Shown: positions 17,995-27,108, numbered from the stretch's first letter. The stretch: DNA of 64,000 bases from Streptomyces sp. JH14 (GCF_029428675.1 NZ_JAJNEL010000001.1:6076001-6140000); one strand, 5' to 3'. Made by a program: numbers and translations. Notes: generated by a model from the sequence alone, not told the origin.

Positions 17995-18157
17995 AGGGCT
18001 GTCCCGTCATCCCTGGCGGGCGCACGACGACAGCTGCGGCACCTCGCCGCGTTGTCGGAACGCCCGAATGTGACCGGTAATGAGGACGCTCCTCCGCCTT
18101 GCGATGCACCACATCCGACGCCGTGCGCTGATCCACCAGGGATTACGGGACAGCCCT
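17995..18157. mobile_element. MITE, probably derived from an IS5-family (IS427-type) element
   Basis: A 163-bp non-coding element bounded by 22-base terminal inverted repeats that differ at one position. They begin AGGGCTGTCCCGT at the left and end ACGGGACAGCCCT at the right. TA dinucleotides at 17993-17994 and 18158-18159 look like the target duplication. No transposase is encoded, so it would have to be moved in trans. A second dyad, TCCGTTAACGGA (17947-17958), lies just to its left. Confidence 0.75.
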
Positions 18158-19095
18158 TAGGCGTGGAAAGCCGGGCGCTTCCTGGTGTCGGGCTGTGGTT
18201 TTCTCGGCGCCGAGGCGGCGCTGCCGGCGCATTGCACTTCTCCGATCCGGCGTGATCGGGTTCTGCCTGAGCCACGCGTGCGCCGCGGCGGCCGGATATT
18301 TCATGGTGTTGACATGGTGGGTCGGCCGGTGAGCACCGTGCTCTTCAGCCCTCGGTGCTTTCGATGACGAAATCGCTCCACTGCGATATCGGGTCCGGCG
18401 TATGTACCTGCAATGTCCCCTGTCAGGGAGATGGTTATTCCAGGAGTGCTCACACATCGCGGCGACGATGTGAATGCAACCTGGAAGCCGGGTCGAAGAG
18501 GGATCCCGCCGCCCGCGCGAGCAGGTTTTCATGCAGTTGAATGTGATGTCGAGCGTGATATCGGCCAGATCGAGGTCGATGGTTTCGGCCGACCACGGCC
18601 CTCGGACGCGTCGTTGAATCGGAAATCCCCTGGCGGGAGGCCCTGCGGTTCGTGCTGTCGTCCTGAGCGATGACGCGGGTCCGGGTGCCCTCTATTGCCG
18701 GGAGTTGCTGATTCCTGATGATATCGACGCAGGGATATCGAACCCGCCAAACGGGCATAGCAGATGCTATCGCATGTAATGCATTGAACTCGACCGCCCG
18801 GAACCCCCGGAATGCGGAGCCATCCACTTTTGCGTGATCTTTGCTGGCTCAGGTATGGACCAAATCGCGTCGGCGAGGGTACTTTCCGCTTGCAGCCCAG
18901 GCCCACATTTAGTTTGAATGGCTGGCGAATCCCGAGTGATTCCTGTGTATGGATAGACCGTTACCTGATCACGTCATCGCATCCCATTCGTGGAACGGTG
19001 TTCACGGGTCGGGATATTTCTGTGTGCCCGCATGCAGAAATCAGAAGAACTGCAACAGAACGCGTAACACAATTCTTCGGACCTTTGGAGAATCC
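18158..19095. other. Long non-coding leader inside the insertion
   Basis: About 940 bases with visibly lower GC than the surroundings and no ORF with coding character. One small dyad is present (ATAGCA-GA-TGCTAT, 18757-18770), as is an isolated TTGACA near 18309. I see no gene. It presumably contains the promoter and leader of the gene starting at 19096. Confidence 0.5.
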
Positions 19096-22000
19096 TTGAG
19101 GCTGAGAAGTAGAGCGCGCATCCCACTCGCCGTGGTCACCACGGTCGTGGCAGTCGCAGGCCTGACCCAGGGGGGACCGGCCTGGGCCGGACAACCCACC
19201 CCGGGACGTACCACCGTCGCAGGCAAGGAATCGAGCCGGGACGTCAATCCGCGGGCCCCGCGCCAGGACCAGTCGTCCAAGGTGCTGTCGCCCGACAAAG
19301 ACCTACCGAAAACGTGGAAGAAGTCCGCGGACCGCGCCGTGACGACTGCCGGCGACGGATCCGGCCTCCATGTGCTCGCCGCCGAGAGCAAGCAGGCCTA
19401 CCAGTGGCGAACAGTGGCGACCCTCTCGGAACCGGGGTTCGGTACTGACGTGTGGATCGGGAACTCGTGCGTGACGGGGTCCGGGAAGCGCGCTGTAGTG
19501 GTCTACGCGCCACGGGAGTTCACCAACGAGCCTGCGTTGATGGAGCGAGGCGGTTTCGCGGCAGTCGTCGACCTGACCAGTGGCAAGGTCACCAAGCTCG
19601 CCGATACGGTCACGCTGGCGTATTTCAATCCAGGCTGCGGCACCGGCGAGACCGCCGTACTGACTCAGATCGGCGACGACCGGAAGAACCAGACCCGACT
19701 GCTGACAGTGGACACGGTCACCGGCACCGTCACGCGGAAGCAGACCGAGAACGTCCAAGTCACCTCCGCGGTTCCGGCGGGCGACGCCATCGTCGGCGCG
19801 GCGGCGGGCCGGCTGATCCACTTCGACCGGAAGAGCCGCGCCACCGAGCTCGCCACCACCACCGGCCCCGCCTTCGACCTGCGGGTCGACCGCGAAGGCG
19901 GCATCAACTTCCTTGACCAGAAGGGCGGTACGGCGCGTGCTCGCCGTACCGCGGGCGGCAGGACCACCACCCTCGCGCAGGGACGCGCGGGATCACTGGG
20001 TCTGGAAGCCGGAACCTCCGGACGCGTCTTCCTCACGGGTGCACCCACCTCCACCTCGGCGATGCCCTCCCCGGTGAGGCAGTTGAAGGTGTCGGCGAAG
20101 GCGAAGGTGTCCTCCACCGGTGCACTCGCCATCGACCAGGCGGTCGCCACGAGCCTGCGCAGCCATGTCTCCAGCCCGCTGGCGGCGACCGCGTGGAATG
20201 CGCCGTCACCTCTGCAGATCAAGACCGAGGTCCCGGCGACCGGGAAGACGGTCGCCTTCACCGTCGGCTCGGGCGCCGCTCCGGCCGCCACGGGCAAGGC
20301 TGCCTCGCCGGCCCTGACGGGTACGGCCGCCGGTACGACGGCCGGGGCGACGACGAAGGCCGCCACCATGGCGGCGACGGCAGCCGGCGACCCCAACTCC
20401 ACCGTCGACAACGACCGCACCTGCTCGCAGCCCCGCAACGACCCCAAGCAGCAGGCGTACCAGCCGACGCCCAATCAGGTCGAGTGGGCCGTCGACATGG
20501 CCATCCGCGGAAGCCTCACCAGCGCCTATGTCCGGCAGGGCGGGTGGCGCAGCGCCGACGGGCTCGGAACGGTCAACCCGCAGGGCATGTTCCCCCTGCC
20601 GGCACTCAACGGGACGAGCGGTGGCCGAATCCCCGCGCAGGTCCTGCTGGGGGTGGTGGCCCAGGAATCCAACATGTGGCAGGCCGAAGGCGGCGCGCTG
20701 CCCGGACAGACCAGCTCCACGCTTGCCAGCACCAACGGTTTCTACGGGCACCCGAACAGCCCGGCGACCCCCGCGGACCACTGGCTGATCGACTGGACCA
20801 AGACCGACTGCGGCTACGGCATCGGCCAGCAGACCGACGGCATGAAGTCCGGTGCCGTCGACGAGCTCCCGGCCGATCAGCAGAAGGCCATCGCCCTCGA
20901 TTACACCTCCAACATCGCGGTGGCGGCGCAGACGCTCTCGGAGAAGTGGAACGAGCTGCACACCACCGATGCTTCCACCACCATCAAGCTGAACACCGAT
21001 GACCCCGCGGCGCCGGAGAACTGGCTCGCCGCTCTGTGGAACTACAACTCGGGGTTCAATTTCTACGTTCCGCCCACCCCGTCCGCACCGTGGGGCCTCG
21101 GCTGGCTGAACAACCCGTCCAACCCGCTCTACCCGCCGGACCGGCACGCCTTCCTGGACCAGAACACCTACGCCGACGCCGCGCACCCGCAGGACTGGCC
21201 GTACGAGGAGAAGGTGCTCGGCTGGGGAGCCTGGCCGATGGACACCGGGCGCGCCTACGCCGACGACGGCACCTCGAACAACAGCAACACCGCGGGCTAC
21301 TCGCCCGCCTGGTGGAGCACCGACGCCGACCGCTCCACCGTCAAGCCGGACCTCGACACCTTCTGTGCCCCGCTGGTCAATGACTGCGACCCGGCCGATC
21401 CGCCGCGCTGCGAGGTCGACCACCTCGGCCCGACCTGCGACCCGCCGCACTGGTACCACGCGACCCAGACCACCTGGAAGGTCAACTGCCCCACCAGCTG
21501 CGGGCACGAGTACCTGACATACAAGACCCTCAGGTCCGAACTGGGCAACGGCAACAACGGCTCCGGACACATGTGCAACAACTCGGTGCCATCCGGCGCC
21601 CTGGTCGTGGACAACGTGGCCAACGACGTCCCGACGATGACCGACGGATGCTCCAAGGCGGCCTGGTCCAACAAGGGTTCCTTCAGCTTCAGCGCGTTCG
21701 ACGCCGATACGCAGAACCACTACGAGGCCAAGGGGGACCTCCACCAGATAGGCGGCGGCTTCGGCGACCACTTCTGGTACGCCCATACGCGCAACAACGC
21801 CACAGGCGCCGGCAACATCAACGAGTACGACCTTTCCACCACCCCCGATGTGCACGGCACCATGGCGATAACGGGCACCTGGAAGCTGAGCCAGCCGATC
21901 GACGGCTGGACCCGGGTCATGGTCCATCTGCCCGACACGGGCTCCCAGACGCAGGACGCGGTCTACACCGTCGACCCGGGCGCCGGCGCTTCGCAGAACC

Positions 22001-23109
22001 GCATCCTCAATGTCCATGTGAAGGACAACACCTGGGTCAGCCTGGGCGTGTTCAACTTCTCCTCCGCGTCGGGCACCCAGAGCGTCTCGCTCAGCAACTA
22101 CGCGCCCGACGGTACGGCGGACGAGGACGTCGCCTGGGACGCAGTCGCCTTCCAGCCGCTGCCGGCCAAGCCCAAGGACATCGTCGTGCAACTCGGCGAC
22201 TCCTACTCCTCGGGCACCGGTGCGGGCTCGTACGACTACGGCACGACCTCGGGCCCGTACGCCTCGATCAGCAGCCAGACCTCCCCGGGGCACAACTGGA
22301 ACGCCTGCCTGCGCAGCTCCAACTCCTGGGTCCGCAAGGCGAATCTTCCGAGCTCGTCGACTTCCGTCGGAGGTCGCGCGGACGCCCTGGACAAGACGCT
22401 GGACTTCCACTCGGTGGCGTGCAGCGGCGCCTATTCGTACGACGTGGACCCGTACTACGCCGGCAGCGGCGAAGGGCAGCCCGGTTCGCTCGGACGATAC
22501 GGCGAGGTGACCCAGCTGGACTCGGGCTTCCTCAACAGCGACACCACCCTCGTGGCGCTCACGCTGGGCGGAAATGACGCCAACTTCGGTGGAACCGTGG
22601 GTGGTTGCGGGGACATCACGGTGGGCTGCCCTTCGGACTCCACCGTGCAGCAGAACCTCACGTACGCCACGGACCGGCTTCCCACCGTGCTGCAGCACAT
22701 CCACGAGAAGGCGCGCAACGCGAAGATCATTCTGCTCGGGTATCCGAAGCTGTTCAACCCGAACAGTCTCACCTGCACCAGCGTGATGACGACGGGGGCG
22801 CAGGTCACGCTCAACGGGTGGGGCGACGACATGACGAACAAGGAGCAGAACGCCGCGACCACTGCGAAGTCCAGCGGTGTTCCGGTGACCTTCTACTCGC
22901 CCGACCCCGAGTTCGACGGCTACCGGATGTGCGACTCCCCGTCGGGCATCAACGACCTGGTCGCCGGCCCCGCGGACGGGATACCGGGTGACTTCTCCTG
23001 TCCCGGCAGCCTGATCTGCCCGAGCATGGAGAGCTACCACCCTACGAATACCGGCACCTCGCGCTACGCCCTGGCCTTCCAGAACGCTCTGGCCATAGCC
23101 AAGTACTGA
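19096..23109 (+). CDS. Large secreted multidomain protein with C-terminal SGNH hydrolase
   Basis: A 1337-residue exported protein. The TTG at 19096 is chosen because TTTGGAG lies five bases upstream and a Sec signal follows directly (RSRARIPLAVVTTVVAVAGL...AWAG). Visible parts are: a propeller-like repeat region (about 105-313); an Ala/Thr-rich linker (390-435); a lysozyme/transglycosylase-like domain (460-655) with AQES (Glu524) and GYGIGQQTDGM; a Cys-rich stretch (about 755-830); a golvesin-type beta domain (858-1025); and an SGNH esterase domain (1030-1337). In the last domain GDSYSSG starts at 1034, GGND is 1158-1161 and the catalytic His is 1315 (SYHPT). It probably acts on the cell wall or an extracellular polymer. 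The substrate is unknown. Confidence 0.85.
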   Translation: MRLRSRARIPLAVVTTVVAVAGLTQGGPAWAGQPTPGRTTVAGKESSRDVNPRAPRQDQSSKVLSPDKDLPKTWKKSADRAVTTAGDGSGLHVLAAESKQAYQWRTVATLSEPGFGTDVWIGNSCVTGSGKRAVVVYAPREFTNEPALMERGGFAAVVDLTSGKVTKLADTVTLAYFNPGCGTGETAVLTQIGDDRKNQTRLLTVDTVTGTVTRKQTENVQVTSAVPAGDAIVGAAAGRLIHFDRKSRATELATTTGPAFDLRVDREGGINFLDQKGGTARARRTAGGRTTTLAQGRAGSLGLEAGTSGRVFLTGAPTSTSAMPSPVRQLKVSAKAKVSSTGALAIDQAVATSLRSHVSSPLAATAWNAPSPLQIKTEVPATGKTVAFTVGSGAAPAATGKAASPALTGTAAGTTAGATTKAATMAATAAGDPNSTVDNDRTCSQPRNDPKQQAYQPTPNQVEWAVDMAIRGSLTSAYVRQGGWRSADGLGTVNPQGMFPLPALNGTSGGRIPAQVLLGVVAQESNMWQAEGGALPGQTSSTLASTNGFYGHPNSPATPADHWLIDWTKTDCGYGIGQQTDGMKSGAVDELPADQQKAIALDYTSNIAVAAQTLSEKWNELHTTDASTTIKLNTDDPAAPENWLAALWNYNSGFNFYVPPTPSAPWGLGWLNNPSNPLYPPDRHAFLDQNTYADAAHPQDWPYEEKVLGWGAWPMDTGRAYADDGTSNNSNTAGYSPAWWSTDADRSTVKPDLDTFCAPLVNDCDPADPPRCEVDHLGPTCDPPHWYHATQTTWKVNCPTSCGHEYLTYKTLRSELGNGNNGSGHMCNNSVPSGALVVDNVANDVPTMTDGCSKAAWSNKGSFSFSAFDADTQNHYEAKGDLHQIGGGFGDHFWYAHTRNNATGAGNINEYDLSTTPDVHGTMAITGTWKLSQPIDGWTRVMVHLPDTGSQTQDAVYTVDPGAGASQNRILNVHVKDNTWVSLGVFNFSSASGTQSVSLSNYAPDGTADEDVAWDAVAFQPLPAKPKDIVVQLGDSYSSGTGAGSYDYGTTSGPYASISSQTSPGHNWNACLRSSNSWVRKANLPSSSTSVGGRADALDKTLDFHSVACSGAYSYDVDPYYAGSGEGQPGSLGRYGEVTQLDSGFLNSDTTLVALTLGGNDANFGGTVGGCGDITVGCPSDSTVQQNLTYATDRLPTVLQHIHEKARNAKIILLGYPKLFNPNSLTCTSVMTTGAQVTLNGWGDDMTNKEQNAATTAKSSGVPVTFYSPDPEFDGYRMCDSPSGINDLVAGPADGIPGDFSCPGSLICPSMESYHPTNTGTSRYALAFQNALAIAKY

Positions 23110-23139
23110 CCCGAGGGACGTAGCGTCCCGACCCGACCC

Positions 23140-23176
23140 GGGGTGGTGATCTCCGCAGCGCGGAGATCACCACCCC
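23140..23176 (+). terminator. Terminator after the multidomain gene
   Basis: A perfect 16-bp stem (GGGGTGGTGATCTCCG and its complement) closes on a five-base loop 30 bases after the stop. It separates this gene from the small membrane-protein gene at 23198. Confidence 0.85.
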
Positions 23177-23197
23177 TCGGCACGGAGAGAGAGCCCC

Positions 23198-23680
23198 ATG
23201 GATTCCGGACCTCCCGGCACCGCCGATTCCCTTCCGGCGCGTCAGTCCACCGCGTACCGGGCCATCGCCACCTTCGGCGGGATCGTCCTGGCCATCGCCG
23301 TCATCGGCTTGATCCGGGTGCTGGCGACCTGGCCCAGCCCGCCGCCGGCCGGCACGACGAACGAGAAGCAGGTGCGTTACGGCCTGGAACACGCAGCCGG
23401 GCAGTACGCCGACGCGCTCTTCGCCGTCACCCGGAGCGGCCCGCTCACCGAGGCGGGACTCTCCGCCGTTCCGAAGCCGAGCGGAGTGACGATCACAACG
23501 GCGGCTCTGTCCCGGCGGGGCGACACCACCGTGGTGACCTTCTCCGCCCGTGGGACCTACGGCCGCCCCGGCGCCCCCGAGGAGACGACTGCCTGCTACC
23601 AGGTCGAACTGGTCAGGACGCTCAGCTATCCCACGCTCAAAGAGGTGGCCACCTCCGTCTGCGCCGAGCGCCGGGGGTAG
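23198..23680 (+). CDS. Small membrane-anchored protein of unknown function
   Basis: A 160-residue protein I cannot assign. One transmembrane helix lies near residues 22-44 (RAIATFGGIVLAIAVIGLIRVLA), with the remainder outside. The outer part has two cysteines (TTACYQVEL, SVCAERRG), which could form a disulfide. GGAGAGAGA precedes the ATG. It belongs to the inserted segment, just past the terminator of the large hydrolase gene, and its stop lies 14 bases before the remnant repeat copy. Confidence 0.7.
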   Translation: MDSGPPGTADSLPARQSTAYRAIATFGGIVLAIAVIGLIRVLATWPSPPPAGTTNEKQVRYGLEHAAGQYADALFAVTRSGPLTEAGLSAVPKPSGVTITTAALSRRGDTTVVTFSARGTYGRPGAPEETTACYQVELVRTLSYPTLKEVATSVCAERRG

Positions 23681-23693
23681 CCCGCCGAGCCGA

Positions 23694-23953
23694 CGTGCGG
23701 TTCCGTACGTCGTCCTCCGGGCTCGACCGCTTGCTTGTCGCGTCTCGGCTCCGGCCGAGCGGCCCCGCGGGACGGCAAGGTCACGTCGGCGCGCGTGGTA
23801 CCGGGATCGCGGGCCGGTACGTCGGTTCCGGCGTCGGCCGGACGGGCACCACGCACACCGACAGAGCGGCTGCGCTCCACGCAGGACATCACCGTCGACA
23901 TGACCGATACGCACCCTTCTGTCGCTTATATCGTGTCTGCGCCGACCCCCTGA
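23694..23953 (+). pseudogene. Remnant of the 3' end of the kinase-linked membrane-protein gene
   Basis: This piece matches the last 86 codons of the gene at 17234-17833, but single-base gains and losses break the frame, for example in the CGCTTGCTTGTCG and GTCACGTCGGCG stretches. The final part still reads TQDITVDMTDTHPSVAYIVSAPTP in frame, against TQDITVDMTDPTSPVVYVVSASTP in the intact gene. It is an untranslated relic within repeat copy 2. Confidence 0.85.
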
Positions 23954-24020
23954 CCGGAGGCCGACCTACCGCTCACTAACCTGGAGCAAGTGAGCGATGT
24001 GAGTGAGACGAACACCCCGC
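23694..24020. repeat. Direct repeat copy 2 flanking the 6.1-kb insertion
   Basis: This is the partner of 17574-17900. It runs through the gene remnant and across the first ten codons of the intact gene at 23990. The two copies differ at roughly one base in eight. Copy 1 holds the intact upstream gene and copy 2 holds the intact downstream gene, so the ancestral order was membrane protein followed directly by the gene at 23990. Confidence 0.85.
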
Positions 24021-25534
24021 AGTCCCCGCAGCCCTTCCCGGGCGCGCAGTCCGCACCTGTGGCGCAGCAGTTCCAGGGCCCGCAGACGGTCGAGCCGTTC
24101 CTGGGGGCGCAGGCCGCACAGCCGGTCCACCCCGCCCTGCAGCCGGTGCCGCTGTTCCCGGTCCCGCAGCCCGGGCGGGTGCCGATGCAGCCGTCGTACG
24201 CACAGCCGCTCCAGCCCGCCCAGCCCATGGGGCCCGCGCAGCCCGTAGCGTCTGCGCATACCCCGCCGGGACCCCAGACGCTGCAGTACCGGTTCGACGG
24301 GCCGCAGGACGCCCCCGTCCTCGTCATCGGCCCCTCGCTGGGCACCACCTGGCACATGTGGGACCGCCAGATACCCGAGCTCTCGCAGCACTGGCGGGTC
24401 TTCCGTTTCGACCTGCCGGGGCACGGCGGCGCCCCCGCCCACCCCGCCACCGCCGTCGGCGAACTGTCCGACCGGCTGCTGGCCACCCTCGACAGCCTCG
24501 GCGTCCAGCGCTTCGGGTACGCGGGCTGCTCCATCGGCGGCGCCATCGGCGCCGACCTCGCACTGCGGCATCCGCACCGGGTCGCCGCGCTCGCCCTGGT
24601 CGCGGCCTCGCCCCGGTTCGGCAGCGCCGACGAGTTCCGCCAACGCGGCGTGATCGTCCGTACCAACGGCCTGGAGCCGATGGCGCGCAGCGCACCGGAG
24701 CACTGGTTCACCCCCGGCTTCGCCGCCGCCCAGGCCGCCATCGTCGAGTGGGCCGTCCAGATGGTGCGGACCACCGACCCCGGCTGCTACATCGCCGCCT
24801 GCGAGGCCCTCGCCGCGTTCGACATCCGCAGCGAACTCGGCCGCATCGGCGTCCCGACCCTCGTCCTCGTCGGTGCCGAGGACCGGATCACCGGGCCCGC
24901 CGAGGCCCGCACCCTGGTCGCGGGCATTCCGGACGCCCGGCTCGCCCTCGTCCCCGGCGCCTCGCACCTCGCGCCCGTCGAGCAGCCCGCCGCGGTCACC
25001 GACCTGCTCCTCACCCACTTCTCCACGAGCTGGCAGGACACTCTCGCCGCCATCCCCGTCCCGGGCTCCGGCCCCGCGCTCTCGGCCCCCGTACTGCCCC
25101 TTGCGGAGATCGCCCCCGCCACGGCCGCGCCCGAGGCCGCGGCAGCCGGCCGCCGCGACCCGTACGACCCGGGCATGAGGGTCCGCCGCGAGGTGCTCGG
25201 CGACGCCCATGTCGACCAGGTGATGGCCGGGTCCGACGATTTCACCGGCGAGTTCCAGGAGCTCGTCACGCGCTACGCCTGGGGTGAGACCTGGACCCGG
25301 GAGGGCCTCGACCGCCGGGCCCGCAGCTGCGTCACGCTCACCGCACTGGTCACCTCCGGCCACCTGGAGGGGTTCGCCCCGCACGTCAGGGCCGCCCTGC
25401 GCAACGGGCTGACCCCCGCGGAGATCAAGGAAGTGCTGCTGCAGACCGCCGTGTACTGCGGCATCCCGGCCGCGGGCGCCGCCTTCGCCATCGCCCAGTC
25501 CGTGATTCAGGAAGAAACAACGCCCCGGCCGTAG
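23990..25534 (+). CDS. pcaL: Fused 3-oxoadipate enol-lactonase / 4-carboxymuconolactone decarboxylase
   Basis: A 514-residue bifunctional protein of the beta-ketoadipate pathway. After an unusual 90-residue Pro/Gln-rich leader comes an alpha/beta-hydrolase (about 95-345) with nucleophile GCSIGG, an acid in GAEDRIT and a base in GASHLAP. A carboxymuconolactone decarboxylase domain (about 390-510) follows, with WTREGLDRRARSCVTLTALV and LLQTAVYCGIPAA. The order PcaD-PcaC is that of actinobacterial PcaL. No other pca gene is nearby. GTG 23990 is the first start and lies inside repeat copy 2. A later start would remove the leader. Confidence 0.85.
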   Translation: MSDVSETNTPQSPQPFPGAQSAPVAQQFQGPQTVEPFLGAQAAQPVHPALQPVPLFPVPQPGRVPMQPSYAQPLQPAQPMGPAQPVASAHTPPGPQTLQYRFDGPQDAPVLVIGPSLGTTWHMWDRQIPELSQHWRVFRFDLPGHGGAPAHPATAVGELSDRLLATLDSLGVQRFGYAGCSIGGAIGADLALRHPHRVAALALVAASPRFGSADEFRQRGVIVRTNGLEPMARSAPEHWFTPGFAAAQAAIVEWAVQMVRTTDPGCYIAACEALAAFDIRSELGRIGVPTLVLVGAEDRITGPAEARTLVAGIPDARLALVPGASHLAPVEQPAAVTDLLLTHFSTSWQDTLAAIPVPGSGPALSAPVLPLAEIAPATAAPEAAAAGRRDPYDPGMRVRREVLGDAHVDQVMAGSDDFTGEFQELVTRYAWGETWTREGLDRRARSCVTLTALVTSGHLEGFAPHVRAALRNGLTPAEIKEVLLQTAVYCGIPAAGAAFAIAQSVIQEETTPRP

Positions 25535-25547
25535 CAGGATGGGCGCC

Positions 25548-26204
25548 ATGAATGCTGCGAACCCCGTGCACCTGACCCTGACCAAGAAGACGCACTCCTG
25601 CATCCGGCTGGAGAAGGACGGGCGGACGCTCGTCATCGACCCGGGCGGCTTCTCGGAGCAGGACGCGGCCCTCGGCGCCGACGCGATGCTCGTGACGCAC
25701 GAGCACGCCGACCACTTCGACGAAGGCCGGCTGCGGGCCGGCCTGGAGGCCAACCCGGCGGCGGAGATCTGGACCCTGCGCAGCGTCGCCGAACAGCTCT
25801 CCGCCGCCTTCCCCGGCCGGGTCCACACGGTCGGCCACGGCGACACGTTCACCGCCGCCGGCTTCGACGTACAGGTGCACGGTGAGCTGCACGCGGTGAT
25901 CCACCCCGACATCCCGCGGATCACCAACATCGGCTTTCTGGTGGACGGTTCGCTCTTCCACCCCGGGGACGCGCTCACGGTGCCCGACCACCCCGTCGAC
26001 ACGCTGATGCTTCCGGTGATGGCCCCCTGGAACAAGATCTCCGAGGTCATCGACTACGTGCGCGAGGTCAAGCCGCGCCGCGCGATCGACATCCACGACG
26101 CGCTGCTCACCGATCTCGCGCGCCCGGTCTACGACCACCAGATCGGCAGCCTCGGCGGTGCCGACCACGGCCGGCTGACCCCCGGGGACTCGACCGGTCT
26201 GTGA
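25548..26204 (+). CDS. Metallo-beta-lactamase-fold hydrolase (UlaG-like)
   Basis: A 218-residue protein with the MBL metal motif THEHADHFD (near residue 51), a second histidine in GELHAVI and an aspartate in HPGDALTV. It has the compact form of UlaG/L-ascorbate-6-P lactonase-like proteins. The exact substrate is unknown. ATG 25548 is preferred over 25539 because GCAGGATGGG then serves as its ribosome site. It starts 13 bases after the PcaL stop and is probably co-transcribed. Confidence 0.85.
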   Translation: MNAANPVHLTLTKKTHSCIRLEKDGRTLVIDPGGFSEQDAALGADAMLVTHEHADHFDEGRLRAGLEANPAAEIWTLRSVAEQLSAAFPGRVHTVGHGDTFTAAGFDVQVHGELHAVIHPDIPRITNIGFLVDGSLFHPGDALTVPDHPVDTLMLPVMAPWNKISEVIDYVREVKPRRAIDIHDALLTDLARPVYDHQIGSLGGADHGRLTPGDSTGL

Positions 26205-26252
26205 CCGGCGCCGGTCCGGCGACTGTCAGTGGGAGCCGCTAGGTTTACGTAC

Positions 26253-27032
26253 ATGCGCATCGCCACGTGGAACGTCAATTCGATCACCGCCCGCCTCCCG
26301 CGGCTGCTGGCCTGGCTGGAGAGCACCGGCACGGACGTGCTGTGCATCCAGGAGACCAAGTGCACGGCCGAGCAGTTCCCGGCGGACGAGCTGCGCGAGC
26401 TCGGCTACGAGTCCGCGGTCAACGCCACAGGCCGGTGGAACGGCGTGGCGCTGCTCTCCCGGGTCGGCCTGGCCGACGTCGTCATGGGGCTGCCCGACGG
26501 CCCCGACTACGAGGGCGTGCAGGAGCCCCGGGCCATCTCCGCGACCTGCGGACCGGTCCGCCTCTGGTCGGTCTACGTGCCGAACGGCCGCGAGATCGAG
26601 CACCCGCACTACGCGTACAAGCTGCGCTGGTTCGAGGCCTTGCAGAAGGCGGTGGCTGCGGACGCGGCGGGCTCGCAGCCGTTCGCGGTGCTGGGCGATT
26701 TCAACGTGGCCCCGACCGACGAGGACGTCTGGGACCCGGCGCTGTTCGAGGGCGCCACCCATGTCACCCCCGCCGAGCGCGCCGCCCTCGCCGCGCTGCG
26801 CGAGGAGGGCCTGTCGGACGTCATGCCGCGCCCGCTCAAGTACGACCGTCCGTACACCTTCTGGGACTACCGCGAGCTGCGCTTCCCGAAGAACAAGGGC
26901 ATGCGGATCGACCTGGTCTACGGCAACGCCCTGTTCACCGCGGCGGTCGAGGACAGCTATGTGGATCGCGAGGAGCGCAAGGGCAAGGGCGCGTCCGACC
27001 ATGCGCCGGTCGTCGTCGACCTGAAGCTGTGA
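26253..27032 (+). CDS. xthA: Exodeoxyribonuclease III
   Basis: A 259-residue base-excision-repair nuclease that acts at abasic sites and 3' blocking groups. Metal and catalytic motifs are all present: MRIATWNVNSI at the start, QETKC, SVYVPNG, LGDFNVAPTDEDVWD, MRIDLVYG and GASDHAPVVVDL at the end. Length and motif order match the bacterial Xth/ExoA family. The ATG at 26253 is set by the strictly conserved N-terminus. Confidence 0.97.
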   Translation: MRIATWNVNSITARLPRLLAWLESTGTDVLCIQETKCTAEQFPADELRELGYESAVNATGRWNGVALLSRVGLADVVMGLPDGPDYEGVQEPRAISATCGPVRLWSVYVPNGREIEHPHYAYKLRWFEALQKAVAADAAGSQPFAVLGDFNVAPTDEDVWDPALFEGATHVTPAERAALAALREEGLSDVMPRPLKYDRPYTFWDYRELRFPKNKGMRIDLVYGNALFTAAVEDSYVDREERKGKGASDHAPVVVDLKL

Positions 27033-27080
27033 CCGGCGGCCGGTGACGTACGACCGGCCCTCGCACCGCCCCTGAGCGCG

Positions 27081-27105
27081 CCGTCCGGCCTGAACCGGAG
27101 GACGG
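27081..27105. terminator. Hairpin between convergent xthA and mycoredoxin genes
   Basis: CCGTCCGG and CCGGAGGACGG pair with a single-base bulge around a six-base loop. It lies between the xthA stop and the stop of the leftward gene and could end both transcripts. There is no U-tract. Confidence 0.45.
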
Positions 27106-27108
27106 GCC

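Noticed and set aside
18143..18532. A 129-codon minus-strand frame in the leader of the large hydrolase
   Set aside because: No start signal, no codon bias and no family. It crosses the MITE edge and lower-GC non-coding DNA.
20206..23040. A 944-codon open frame on the minus strand, and similar long antisense frames such as 15581-17926
   Set aside because: They lie opposite well-supported genes and result from the high third-position GC of the real frames. Their translations are Gly/Arg/Val-rich with no recognisable domains.
23990..24020. Perfect conservation of the first codons of pcaL in repeat copy 1 as a second functional start
   Set aside because: After 17900 the sequence in copy 1 is unrelated to pcaL and the frame closes, so it is only a leftover of the duplication.
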